Origin: Clostridiales bacterium
Lineage (GTDB): Bacteria > Bacillota > Clostridia > Lachnospirales > UBA12420
Assembly: GCA_003452395.1 (NCBI GenBank)
Contig: DMOI01000014.1
Span: 2,930 to 66,929, forward strand
Reading direction: 5' to 3'
Length of the DNA: 64,000 bases
In this document: one piece after another, positions 36,011 to 43,427 of the stretch
Layout of the letters: each line of letters begins with the position of its first letter
Position numbering within the stretch: the first letter of the stretch is position 1
Translations under genes and position numbers: made by a program
Notes under the pieces: generated by a model
What the model was told of the DNA's origin: nothing
Seen by the model: the letters and a program-made list of their open reading frames with translations, nothing else
Databases searched by the model: none

Positions 36011-37564
36011 CTATCTATAATTAACAAACTCACTCATTGAAACACTATCTGCCGATAACATTTCTTCTGTAACAGCATCATTTAAAATATATCCTGAAAA
36101 CTCATCATTCAGGTGCCATTCAATTTTACCTTTATGTTCATACTTCCTATATACTTTTTTAGGTATCGAATTTTCAAGTGTGCAGAAAAACAAAATATCT
36201 TTGATTCGGAGACCCTTTTCAGTAATAACTTTACTAATTTCACTTGCCTCTACATCTCCAGAGTGCAATACTACTTTAGCTGTATTACATTTACTCAATC
36301 CAACACATGTCCCCTTTAATTTACATTCGCAACATGCGATTGGATTTATTCCTCTTAAATCTGAATTTCCTATTGTTCCATACCTTTGGCACCATAAGAC
36401 ATCAAAGAAAGCCTTCATATTTGTTTTGTTAGCCTGACTAGCTAACCATATAACCCTCTCTATTTTCCCAAGTTTATCAAAGCTATTATAAAAATCGTTT
36501 CTATCAACAATTCCCAGTGCATATTGATGAAATGTTTCAATCCATGTGTCTATAGGTATTATTTCATCTTTTTCAAAGCCTTGTTGTAAAAAGCAGGCAA
36601 TTACCTTTTCTGAATAGCCTTTCAACTTATTACCATTAGAATAAACCTCTTTAAAAAAGTCCTTTTCCCATGTTTTATAATCATTTGTAATTATATTTAT
36701 AGCTGCGCTTGTATAAAATGCTGCTCTCCATCCGTGACGATTAAATGCATCTACCAAGGTATCTAAAGATCTCTTATCTTCTGCATCTATATCGTTCGTT
36801 GCTAAATATTTATTAGTTACGCCTTGCATAAAGTCCTCTTTATTTTGTGGCCAAGCACTAATTTGAGATTTAAAACTATGCCCTGATATTTCCACGTTTT
36901 TTGTAAAGTCTAGATTAAACACTTTTTTCATTGCATTAAATAACCTTTTATATATTGGAAATTCATCTAATGTATTTGTAGCTATATCTTGGTATGTAGG
37001 CAAAAGATAGTACTCTAGATGTTCCCATTTTTGATTAAATTCTACCCTTTCCCCAAATGCACTCATAAAATTATATAACATCCTCATTTCACTTTGTCTA
37101 CCAGTTTTGGGTTGCCAAGCTGAAACAAACCTTATCATTGAGTAGACTTCTTCATAAAACTGACCAAATGGAATATAATCTCCGTAAGACAACTTAATGT
37201 ATGTCCATAAATCTTCAAAGAATGCCTCATACTCCCTATTTCCTTTGCAATATGATAATATATCTTCCTTTGATATTTTATGAGAATAACCTATTCTTTC
37301 ACTTAATTCGCTTTTTAAAATATTGCAAGCAAACTCATCCCCTGTTTCTACATTAGTTAGAACTGTAAATTGTGCATCACAACAATCCTCTTTAATGTCG
37401 AAACTTACGGAAACTGGACAACCAATTATCCGCATTCCATTTTTAACAACGTGTATATACATAATTGGAAATTGTGGCAAATCAGTATAGTAAACCTCAA
37501 TTTTAGGTATCCACTGTAGTGGTACATTTGCTATTGTGATTTTCATTTCATTTTTAAGTTCCAC
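36011..37564 (-). CDS. Uncharacterised protein, possible HhH-GPD DNA glycosylase of the R-M operon
   Basis: The 517-aa protein starts at a GTG with GGAG 10 bases before it. Residues about 325-375 recall the helix-hairpin-helix/GPD region of endonuclease III and MutY: GYSEKVIACFLQQGF...IIPIDTWIETF, in which Asp of IDTW sits where the catalytic Asp lies (VDTH). A Cys cluster follows near residue 430: CCECKLKGTCVGLSKC, with the Cys-x2-Cys-x5-Cys spacing of the EndoIII Fe-S loop. The first cysteine of the canonical cluster (six residues upstream) is absent. The N-terminal 300 residues are unknown. First gene of the M2-endonuclease operon. If right, it could remove T from T:G pairs made by 5mC deamination. 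Confidence 0.5.
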   Translation of the reverse strand: MELKNEMKITIANVPLQWIPKIEVYYTDLPQFPIMYIHVVKNGMRIIGCPVSVSFDIKEDCCDAQFTVLTNVETGDEFACNILKSELSERIGYSHKISKEDILSYCKGNREYEAFFEDLWTYIKLSYGDYIPFGQFYEEVYSMIRFVSAWQPKTGRQSEMRMLYNFMSAFGERVEFNQKWEHLEYYLLPTYQDIATNTLDEFPIYKRLFNAMKKVFNLDFTKNVEISGHSFKSQISAWPQNKEDFMQGVTNKYLATNDIDAEDKRSLDTLVDAFNRHGWRAAFYTSAAINIITNDYKTWEKDFFKEVYSNGNKLKGYSEKVIACFLQQGFEKDEIIPIDTWIETFHQYALGIVDRNDFYNSFDKLGKIERVIWLASQANKTNMKAFFDVLWCQRYGTIGNSDLRGINPIACCECKLKGTCVGLSKCNTAKVVLHSGDVEASEISKVITEKGLRIKDILFFCTLENSIPKKVYRKYEHKGKIEWHLNDEFSGYILNDAVTEEMLSADSVSMSEFVNYR

Positions 37565-37613
37565 TATAAATCACTCCTTTATCTTTAGTTTCTAAATTTC
37601 TATGGTGCTATAG

Positions 37614-38045
37614 CTAAATTAACTTTTTTAGTACATCCCAATCTTCTCTAACAAACATTAACTTTACTTTTGCTGCGTTATCTACATTGTCTTTTATGTA
37701 TGTATAATAGTTAACGTAAATCTTATATATCAATCTTAATGTATTTTCATCCATATGTTTATTAAATTCTGTCTTCATTACATCTTCATAAAAAATTGTA
37801 CTTATTTCTGAAGCTTTTTCATATTTCTTTTGTTCTAAAATTTCTTTAACATTCTCGTAATTTTTACTTGCTTCATCTTTAAGAAAATTTAACTTAATGT
37901 TCATTATTTTTTTCTCATTTTTTATTTTATCGTTCTGTTCTCTTTTATAAAAAATGTAGGCAACTAAATATCCAAAACTAAACCCAAATATACTACCTAT
38001 AAACTGAACCAATAAATCTACAACAACTTTTTCCATTGTATGCAC
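37614..38045 (-). CDS. Small membrane-anchored hypothetical protein
   Basis: The 143-aa protein has one N-terminal transmembrane helix (VVDLLVQFIGSIFGFSFGYLVAYIF) and a charged helical remainder (KREQNDKIKNEKKIM) that should lie in the cytosol. I recognise no family. The ribosome binding site (GAGGTG) is near 38045-38052. It sits 9 bp after the stop of the ASCH gene, so the two are co-transcribed. Confidence 0.65.
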   Translation of the reverse strand: MHTMEKVVVDLLVQFIGSIFGFSFGYLVAYIFYKREQNDKIKNEKKIMNIKLNFLKDEASKNYENVKEILEQKKYEKASEISTIFYEDVMKTEFNKHMDENTLRLIYKIYVNYYTYIKDNVDNAAKVKLMFVREDWDVLKKLI

Positions 38046-38054
38046 CTCATCCGT

Positions 38055-38468
38055 TTAAAATATTTTTATCATTTTACCATTCTTATTAAGATAATTCATT
38101 AATTCCTCATACTTTTTACTATATGCAAAACTTTGTGGTGGAGTAAACCCAAACTCTGTCTTTAATCTCTCCAAGGGAATTGGTTCGACCAACTCAAACA
38201 TATGCAATATTGGATATGCATATTTACCTTTTCTTTCTCCTTTATTAAATTCTACATTTCCTATACCATTTTCTTCTATCTTATTAGGGTATACTACTGG
38301 TGTTTCTACTTCAAATAAATACATTAGCTTCGCCACTGGAACCGTAACATATGTTAGCAATAAGGATGGAATGTCCTTTGGTATTCTACTTCTAAATTCA
38401 TGATTTTTTTTTCCATCTTTAATCATCTTTGCATACTTAGGTTTCAAACTTATTATCACTTCGCTCAT
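38055..38468 (-). CDS. ASCH-domain-like protein
   Basis: The 137-aa protein begins EVIISLKPKYAKMIKDGKKNHEFRSRIP, the ASCH/PUA-like entry motif with a Lys-x-Glu-Phe-Arg, and a compact beta-barrel pattern follows. ASCH domains bind RNA or nucleosides and may act as coactivators or amidohydrolases; the role here is unknown. It is first in a short operon with the membrane protein. Confidence 0.7.
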   Translation of the reverse strand: MSEVIISLKPKYAKMIKDGKKNHEFRSRIPKDIPSLLLTYVTVPVAKLMYLFEVETPVVYPNKIEENGIGNVEFNKGERKGKYAYPILHMFELVEPIPLERLKTEFGFTPPQSFAYSKKYEELMNYLNKNGKMIKIF

Positions 38469-38534
38469 AATGCACTTCCTTTCATGTAAGAATTATAGCA
38501 TAAAATAATTTATTTTGAAATACTTTAGAAATTT

Positions 38535-38567
38535 AAAAATAGCATATTTTTAAATATGCTATTTTTT
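38535..38567. terminator. Strong hairpin terminator after the ligase gene
   Basis: A 15-bp stem (38535-38549 with 38552-38566) is followed by T6 on the plus strand and A5/T5 on the minus strand, 9 bp past the ligase stop at 38576. It can end the Ku-ligase transcript. Confidence 0.85.
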
Positions 38568-38575
38568 ACTAAATA

Positions 38576-39529
38576 TTAGACTTCCACTATATTATTTTGG
38601 TATATACAATTTTCAGGTAAAACATCATCTCTTAACCCTTTAAAAACAGGCTGTCTTAATCCTCCACTTTCAGTTTCCTCCATATACTGTACATTACATA
38701 CAAGTACAGGTTGTAACCAAACTACATTCTCAAAATTGGGAAATTCGGGATAAACTAAGTTCGATGCTCTAGATGTTGATTGCATTATTCCATAATCTAC
38801 CCTAGATATTCCCAAACTTATATGACCTCTATATACAATATTCTTTTCACTGTAGCTACCTATTAAAACACTAATTATAGAATCACTTTTTTGAAAGTAT
38901 CCGCACACAATAAAATCCTCATCAATAAGGGCTTTTATTTTTATCCAATCCTTAGATCGTTTGCCAAAGTAATACTTGCTATCCTTTTTCTTTGCAACAA
39001 TACCTTCTAATCCCTGTTGTTCAGCAGCATTGTACAAAGCTATACCTTCTTTTTTAAATACTCTTGAGACCACCAAAAAGGGAGTTTCATTAACTAAGTC
39101 AGAAAGAATTTTTTTACGTTCAGATAATGGTCTATCCGTAATTTGCTCGTTACCAGCATAAAGTACATCATATGCGGCAAAGCAAACAGGTAGCCTTCCT
39201 GCAGCGAGAGATATTTTTATTTTATTTGTCATAAGGCTTCTACGCTGCACCTCAAAAAAGTTAGGTCTACCCTTTTCCATCACAAAAACTTCTCCATCAA
39301 GAATGCAACGTTTTTTTACTTGCTTATGAATTGAATTTAATTCAGGATAAGTATCTGTTACTCTTTTATTCCGTTTATTTCTAAGTTCAACACCCTCATC
39401 TGATAAATAAGCTAAACAACGTATACCATCAAATTTTAATTCAAAATAAAATTCATCTGAATTAAAAGGTTTTTGATTTTTATCAAAAATTAACATCGGG
39501 GCGATATCTTTAGTTTCAAAAATATCCAT
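38576..39529 (-). CDS. ligD: ATP-dependent DNA ligase of bacterial non-homologous end joining (LigD-type ligase domain)
   Basis: The 317-aa protein carries the nucleotidyl-transferase motif I YFELKFDGIRCLAY (catalytic Lys in KFDG), motif III CILDGEVFVM, motif IV GLEGIVAKKKDSKYY and motif V DWIKIKAL. An OB-fold follows (ILI...DEDFIVCGYFQKSDS). No polymerase or phosphoesterase domain is present, so this is the stand-alone ligase form. It starts on the Ku stop codon (TAATG overlap), in one operon with Ku. It seals double-strand breaks, probably important in spores. Confidence 0.9.
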   Translation of the reverse strand: MDIFETKDIAPMLIFDKNQKPFNSDEFYFELKFDGIRCLAYLSDEGVELRNKRNKRVTDTYPELNSIHKQVKKRCILDGEVFVMEKGRPNFFEVQRRSLMTNKIKISLAAGRLPVCFAAYDVLYAGNEQITDRPLSERKKILSDLVNETPFLVVSRVFKKEGIALYNAAEQQGLEGIVAKKKDSKYYFGKRSKDWIKIKALIDEDFIVCGYFQKSDSIISVLIGSYSEKNIVYRGHISLGISRVDYGIMQSTSRASNLVYPEFPNFENVVWLQPVLVCNVQYMEETESGGLRQPVFKGLRDDVLPENCIYQNNIVEV

Positions 39530-40350
39530 TAGCCTACTACCGCCGTCCTTTTAGTTGTCTTTGTTTTCGTTGATGATGATGTTTTTGTTGACGGTTTATT
39601 TTTTTCTATACTTAGCTTTAATGCATCCATTAAATTTATAACGTTATTAAATTTCTCATCTTTTCTAACGACGATCTCTTGACCTGCGATCTTTTTCGAT
39701 ATCATGTCTTTAAGCTTTTCTTGATACCTGTCTTTGTATTGTTCGGGCTCAAAAGGTTTGACCATTGATGTAATTAGGGTTTTAGCCATATTAAGTTCAG
39801 GTTCTGATATGTCTTGCTTAGAGTATGTTTTAGGTATCTCTTTTATCTCATCATTATAAAACATCGTTTGTATAAGCAAACCGTCTTCCCGAGGTATTAA
39901 CGCAAGTAATGTTTCTTTTGTACCAAGAACTGTTTGAGCGATTGCTATTTTTTGTTCATCCATCATTGCTCGTCTTAATAACTCAAACGCTTTATCTCCA
40001 TTTAGTTCTGGTACGGCATGATAAGTTTTTTCATAAAAAATAGGACTAATTTGATCTATATTAGTGAAATGTAATATTTCTATTGTTTTGTCTTTTTCAG
40101 TTTTTATCTTTTCAATATCGTCTTCATCTATAATTACATACTTATCTTTATCATATTCAAAGCCTTTTACAATATCATCTTCTTTTATTTCTTCTCCACA
40201 ATTACCGCATGTCTTTTTATATCTAACACGACTATTGTCCTCTTTACAAAGCTGATTGAAATGAATGTCATTATCGGTTGTAGCAATGTGTAAACTTATC
40301 GGTATATGAACAAGACCGAAAGATATTGCTGTTTTAGTTCTAGCTGCCAT
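39529..40350 (-). CDS. ku: Ku protein of bacterial non-homologous end joining
   Basis: The 273-aa protein starts TKTAISFGLVHIPISLHIATTDNDIHFNQLC, a bacterial Ku signature. It has a CGNCGEEIKEDDIVKGFEYDKDKYV zinc-ribbon-like region and the LGTKETLLALIPREDGLLIQTMFY core. The C-terminus is a basic, Lys/Thr/Ser-rich tail (KTSSSTKTKTTKR) of the kind that recruits LigD and binds DNA. It forms a homodimeric ring at DNA ends. Upstream lies a terminator, and the ribosome binding site AAAGGGGTG precedes the ATG. Confidence 0.95.
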   Translation of the reverse strand: MAARTKTAISFGLVHIPISLHIATTDNDIHFNQLCKEDNSRVRYKKTCGNCGEEIKEDDIVKGFEYDKDKYVIIDEDDIEKIKTEKDKTIEILHFTNIDQISPIFYEKTYHAVPELNGDKAFELLRRAMMDEQKIAIAQTVLGTKETLLALIPREDGLLIQTMFYNDEIKEIPKTYSKQDISEPELNMAKTLITSMVKPFEPEQYKDRYQEKLKDMISKKIAGQEIVVRKDEKFNNVINLMDALKLSIEKNKPSTKTSSSTKTKTTKRTAVVG

Positions 40351-40428
40351 TTTATCACCCCTTTTTTGTTATTATGTGATGAAATTTGAGTTAATATTAC
40401 ATGCAGCAAACATCTGTTGTGTTTTAAA

Positions 40429-40463
40429 GTAAAAAAAGCAGAAATTGTTTTCTACTTTTTTTA
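40429..40463 (-). terminator. Terminator after the 94-aa gene
   Basis: The minus strand can form a stem of TAAAAAAAGTAGAAAA-type arms (about 40429-40443 with 40447-40463) with G-T pairs and a T-rich tail, 39 bp after the stop at 40502. Confidence 0.6.
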
Positions 40464-40501
40464 TTCATCTTTATTAAAAAACTTGTATATGTAAATTTAC
40501 T

Positions 40502-40786
40502 TTATTTCTTTTTATTTGGATTTAAATCTATAACCATTCTTTCTTCTTGTTTTTTTAACTTTCTTTCATATTCTTCTTCAGCTTTATATGAAAATCCCAC
40601 ATTAGATTCTTCAATATCGTCGAAATCTACCGCCCCACCGTATCCATCTAACGCTGAAAAGCATAAGCAATTTGGTAAATCATCTTCATCTTTATTATCT
40701 AATATACTAACCTCAACATAATCATAGCCATCTTTCTCTAATTCCTTTACCATAGACTTTAGTTCTGATACTTTTACTATTATCAT
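40502..40786 (-). CDS. Uncharacterised 94-aa acidic protein
   Basis: I do not recognise it. It starts MIIVKVSELKSMVKELEKDGYDYVEV and contains an acidic stretch (DNKDEDDLPN) and a basic Lys-rich tail. It has no membrane segment. It lies 11 bp downstream of the 122-aa gene, so the two share an mRNA, which a terminator at 40429-40463 ends. Confidence 0.65.
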   Translation of the reverse strand: MIIVKVSELKSMVKELEKDGYDYVEVSILDNKDEDDLPNCLCFSALDGYGGAVDFDDIEESNVGFSYKAEEEYERKLKKQEERMVIDLNPNKKK

Positions 40787-40797
40787 TTTCCTTCCCC

Positions 40798-41166
40798 CTA
40801 TAACTCATTTGTTTCATAAGGCTTTCTTAGTACATATAAGATATTAGTTACTTGTTCATAATCTCCCACTAAATCTTTTGACATAATTATCATTAATATA
40901 CTATGACTCAAATTATGTCCCATCTCATTTGTCCCCCATATTGTAGGGTCTCCATCTTCATTTTTATACTTTTGTTTTTCAAACCATCCTTCAGATTCTA
41001 AATATTCAATCTCATCTTTATTATCTTTAGCTTTAAATGCTACATTCAAGTAATGATTTATTTTACTACCTTTCTTGATACCGTTAGTGTATATATCATA
41101 ATCTGAGTCTAATTTCCACCCTTTTTCACTAAAATGTTTTAGTACTTTTTCAATATCATTTTTCAT
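40798..41166 (-). CDS. Uncharacterised 122-aa protein
   Basis: I do not recognise it. The sequence is charged, with YLNVAFKAKDNKDEIEYLESEGWFEKQKY and MGHNLSHSILMIIMS. Five tryptophan/tyrosine-rich stretches suggest a small alpha/beta domain, predicted cytosolic. It heads a two-gene unit with the 94-aa gene, after a GAGGATAATT ribosome binding site. Confidence 0.65.
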   Translation of the reverse strand: MKNDIEKVLKHFSEKGWKLDSDYDIYTNGIKKGSKINHYLNVAFKAKDNKDEIEYLESEGWFEKQKYKNEDGDPTIWGTNEMGHNLSHSILMIIMSKDLVGDYEQVTNILYVLRKPYETNEL

Positions 41167-41208
41167 AATTATCCTCCGTATTTTTTCTGAATCCTTTTAT
41201 TATTTAAT

Positions 41209-41385
41209 TTATTCAGTCACTTTCTTTAGTGCCAAGAAAACAGATAAAGCTTCTTCTATAATATCATTTGTATTTTTGCCATGTATAACTGCATATATTT
41301 TTGCTTGTTTTAGTAACTCCTCGTCTACTGTTGTAGTATAGTTTTTTCTGATCCTTGTTTTTTCTTTAATTGGTCTTCCAGCCAT
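41209..41385 (-). CDS. Ribbon-helix-helix-like small DNA-binding protein
   Basis: The 58-aa protein (MAGRPIKEKTRIRKNYTTTVDEELLKQAKIYAV..., then GKNTNDIIEEALSVFLAL) has the strand-helix-helix layout of CopG/Arc-type repressors, with the TTTV strand for DNA contact. It lies 12 bp downstream of the 126-aa gene, after a GGAGTGATA ribosome binding site. It may serve as antitoxin-like or partition repressor; it was too short for routine ORF calling. Confidence 0.6.
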   Translation of the reverse strand: MAGRPIKEKTRIRKNYTTTVDEELLKQAKIYAVIHGKNTNDIIEEALSVFLALKKVTE

Positions 41386-41397
41386 ATTATCACTCCT

Positions 41398-41778
41398 TTA
41401 TTCATATTTTCTTCTATAAACTTCTATAGCTTGCTTAACTTCTTTTATTTCCTTTTCAGAATTTTTACCCTTCATATTCTTAATTGCTATATCTAAAGTC
41501 TTAATCATTTCTTTATCAGTAGCAGTTTTTCTGCTTTCCTCTAAAAACTTTAAATCTTCATTTTCCACTACTCGTTTTTCTATAAAATCTATAAAATCAC
41601 TGCATTTAAATATATCTGCATCTATGGATGCACCAATAGCTATTAGATTTTCACTCATATCAGAATATATTAAATTCATTATATAGCTCTTGAACGATTC
41701 TGAACGTTTTATATACTTAGTATATATATCTAACACCTCTTTTTCTTCATCTTCTAGTTTTAATAAATATGTTTTCAT
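41398..41778 (-). CDS. Uncharacterised 126-aa protein, possibly RHH at its N-terminus
   Basis: It begins KTYLLKLEDEEKEVLDIYTKYIKRSESFKSYIMNLIYSD, resembling an Arc/CopG-type RHH domain, and continues with charged helices (EKRVVENEDLKFLEESRKTATDKEMIKT). Upstream is a perfect palindromic operator. Together with the downstream 58-aa RHH gene it looks like a small autoregulated regulatory pair, perhaps of plasmid partition or toxin-antitoxin origin. No toxin motif is visible. Confidence 0.6.
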   Translation of the reverse strand: MKTYLLKLEDEEKEVLDIYTKYIKRSESFKSYIMNLIYSDMSENLIAIGASIDADIFKCSDFIDFIEKRVVENEDLKFLEESRKTATDKEMIKTLDIAIKNMKGKNSEKEIKEVKQAIEVYRRKYE

Positions 41779-41790
41779 AGAAAACCTCCT

Positions 41791-41821
41791 CGGTATATAC
41801 TGATATATACAGTATATACCG
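41791..41821. promoter_or_regulatory. Palindromic operator upstream of the RHH-like gene pair
   Basis: Perfect 11-bp arms CGGTATATACT (41791-41801) and AGTATATACCG (41811-41821) are separated by GATATATAC, giving a run of TATATAC units between the -10 area and the ATG at 41778. It is a likely dimer-of-dimers site for autorepression. Confidence 0.75.
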
Positions 41822-41899
41822 ATTTGTAAATATTGTCAATAGTTTTAATATTTTTTTTACGCAAAAATTACTAGAGTGAATTTCTTATAAATAAAAAAT

Positions 41900-41934
41900 A
41901 AGGGATTAAACTCATTTTACTGAGCTAATCCCTT
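41900..41934. terminator. Terminator at the left edge of the prophage
   Basis: Stem AAGGGATTA (41900-41908) pairs with TAATCCCTT (41926-41934), with an inner CTCA/TGAG pair. It lies next to the stop of the phage amidase (41949). Confidence 0.75.
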
Positions 41935-41948
41935 GTTATTTATCTACT

Positions 41949-42671
41949 TTAAATAAATCCTGCTACCTTATGTATTAATGCTTGTACATACTCTATTTTA
42001 TATTCTGATCCTCTTTTCCAATACTCTGGGCTATCTATAATCCCTGCACTTGCAAGTATATCTATATCTCGGCTTAATTGTGTATATGCTTGTTCAACAT
42101 ATGCTACTCCAAAGAAATCACATATTACTTTTGCTTGTATTTTTGCAATTAACTTCAAATTATTATCCTTCAGCAAAAATGCTTCATCAATCAAATTATC
42201 ATGAAATCCATTCTCAACTAATACCACATTCTTGCACCCTACATCCTGTGCTGTATCTATGACTGTATAGTAGTCTTCTCCTTTTTCTACTGTGCTTTCT
42301 CTTATCTTTGCACCTCTATTTATGTTTCCCATTAATGAGGATATTGATTTAGATAGGTTTCCTGCCAATATCTTATCATCTGGCAAGTCTATGCTATAAA
42401 ACACTTCCACACCTCTGCAAGTTCCATCATTAGCATTTGAATGCTCACTTATAAATAAATCTGCACCAGCTGCCATTTTCCCTCTTGTAGTTAGGGATAC
42501 TTCTTGCGTTGTGTCTTGCCTTGTCAATATGGTAACAAAACCATGCCTATCTAACTCTTGTTTTAAATATGTACTTATTTTAAATACTCCATTTCCTTCA
42601 TTATAACCATTCCTTCCTTTGTTCGGGCAATTTTTATAATGCCCTGGATCGATTATTATTTTTTTACTCAT
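41949..42671 (-). CDS. Phage endolysin: N-acetylmuramoyl-L-alanine amidase (Amidase_3)
   Basis: The 240-aa enzyme cleaves the amide between muramic acid and L-alanine of peptidoglycan at the end of the lytic cycle. DPGH (His11) and EGNGV (Glu23) near the start, SEHSNAND (His76) and VLVENGFHDN (Glu about 151) are the zinc and catalytic positions of Amidase_3. The C-terminus (about residue 200 on) has a short motif (YTQLSRDIDILASAGIID...EYVQALIHKVAG) that may bind the wall. It sits directly after the holin. Confidence 0.9.
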   Translation of the reverse strand: MSKKIIIDPGHYKNCPNKGRNGYNEGNGVFKISTYLKQELDRHGFVTILTRQDTTQEVSLTTRGKMAAGADLFISEHSNANDGTCRGVEVFYSIDLPDDKILAGNLSKSISSLMGNINRGAKIRESTVEKGEDYYTVIDTAQDVGCKNVVLVENGFHDNLIDEAFLLKDNNLKLIAKIQAKVICDFFGVAYVEQAYTQLSRDIDILASAGIIDSPEYWKRGSEYKIEYVQALIHKVAGFI

Positions 42672-42673
42672 TT

Positions 42674-43090
42674 TTAACGCCCTCCTTCTTGTTCATTTTT
42701 TAATTTTAACAACGCATCCTTTACTTGCTTTGGTACAGGCACTCCCATTTTTGCTGCATTTTCTAGGATGCTTATTCCTTCATTTGCTATCCAAAAGAAT
42801 ATCGTCCCTGTTCTAAGTGCATTATCTGTACCTACAAGCGCATCTATCTGGCAGGCAATTACTACAACTAAAAGCATCACCACTTTTTTGATTATGCCTT
42901 TGTATCCTATTTCACTTGATAACTCTTTAAGATATATTGCTTTGAGTACTCCTGTGGCATAGTCAATTATTATCATTAAGAGCAATGCCTTTAAAAACAT
43001 ATCCCACCCTCCCATCAGCTCACTTACAAACATTCCTGTAGTTCCTGCTAATATTTTTATTGTGTTGAGTATTTCGTTTTGCTTGTCCAC
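42674..43090 (-). CDS. Phage holin
   Basis: The 138-aa protein has three hydrophobic helices (ELMGGWDMFLKALLLMIIIDYATGVLKAI, KGIIKKVVMLLVVVIACQ, TGTIFFWIANEGISILENA) and a short basic C-terminus (KDALLKLKNE), the layout of the toxin-secretion/lysis holin family. It makes holes in the membrane so the endolysin can act. It ends 2 bp before the amidase ATG, a coupled lysis pair. Confidence 0.9.
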   Translation of the reverse strand: MDKQNEILNTIKILAGTTGMFVSELMGGWDMFLKALLLMIIIDYATGVLKAIYLKELSSEIGYKGIIKKVVMLLVVVIACQIDALVGTDNALRTGTIFFWIANEGISILENAAKMGVPVPKQVKDALLKLKNEQEGGR

Positions 43091-43118
43091 ACTCTCAACT
43101 CCCTTTTAGCAAAATAAA

Positions 43119-43138
43119 AAAGACTAGTGTAAGTCTTT
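43119..43138 (-). terminator. Terminator between tail and lysis genes
   Basis: Minus-strand AAAGACT / AGTCTTT (43132-43138 with 43119-43125) is followed by TTTATTTT. It overlaps the stop of the 45-aa gene and separates tail from lysis genes. Confidence 0.6.
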
Positions 43139-43261
43139 AGATTTTATAATTTCTTGTTTTTGTACTTCTGTAATTAGGTTATTAATCACTGCTTCTTCTA
43201 GATGTCTTTCGGTTATTTTATCTCTTTGATATAAATATTTTAATCTACTGTACCACACCAT
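43124..43261 (-). CDS. XkdX-like small phage protein
   Basis: The 45-aa ORF (MVWYSRLKYLYQRDKITERHLEEAVINNLIT...) follows an AGGTGATAAT ribosome binding site and overlaps the preceding 60-aa gene by 17 bases. It resembles the XkdX family of small proteins found between phage tail and holin genes; its role is unknown. Confidence 0.65.
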   Translation of the reverse strand: MVWYSRLKYLYQRDKITERHLEEAVINNLITEVQKQEIIKSKDLH

Positions 43262-43427
43262 TATCACCTCCAAGGGATATCACTGCTAAATCGTTTATCA
43301 TCATACTTTGTTCAAGATTCATAATTAGTAATTCATCTATTTGATCTTGCATTATTTCTGTTTCACTTTTTTCATTCTTAAAATAAATAATTCCATCTTT
43401 TATCTTTTCAATAACCTTCATATTCAC
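43245..43427 (-). CDS. Small phage protein between tail fibre and XkdX-like gene
   Basis: The 60-aa protein (MNMKVIEKIKDGIIYFKNEKSETE..., then QIDELLIMNLEQSMMI) is probably helical. It overlaps the gene before it (ATGA) and the gene after it. A tail-associated role is only inferred from location. Confidence 0.6.
   Translation of the reverse strand: MNMKVIEKIKDGIIYFKNEKSETEIMQDQIDELLIMNLEQSMMINDLAVISLGGDNGVVQ

Noticed and set aside
41822..41948. Prophage attachment site
   Set aside because: No repeated core could be matched because the other end is outside the window.
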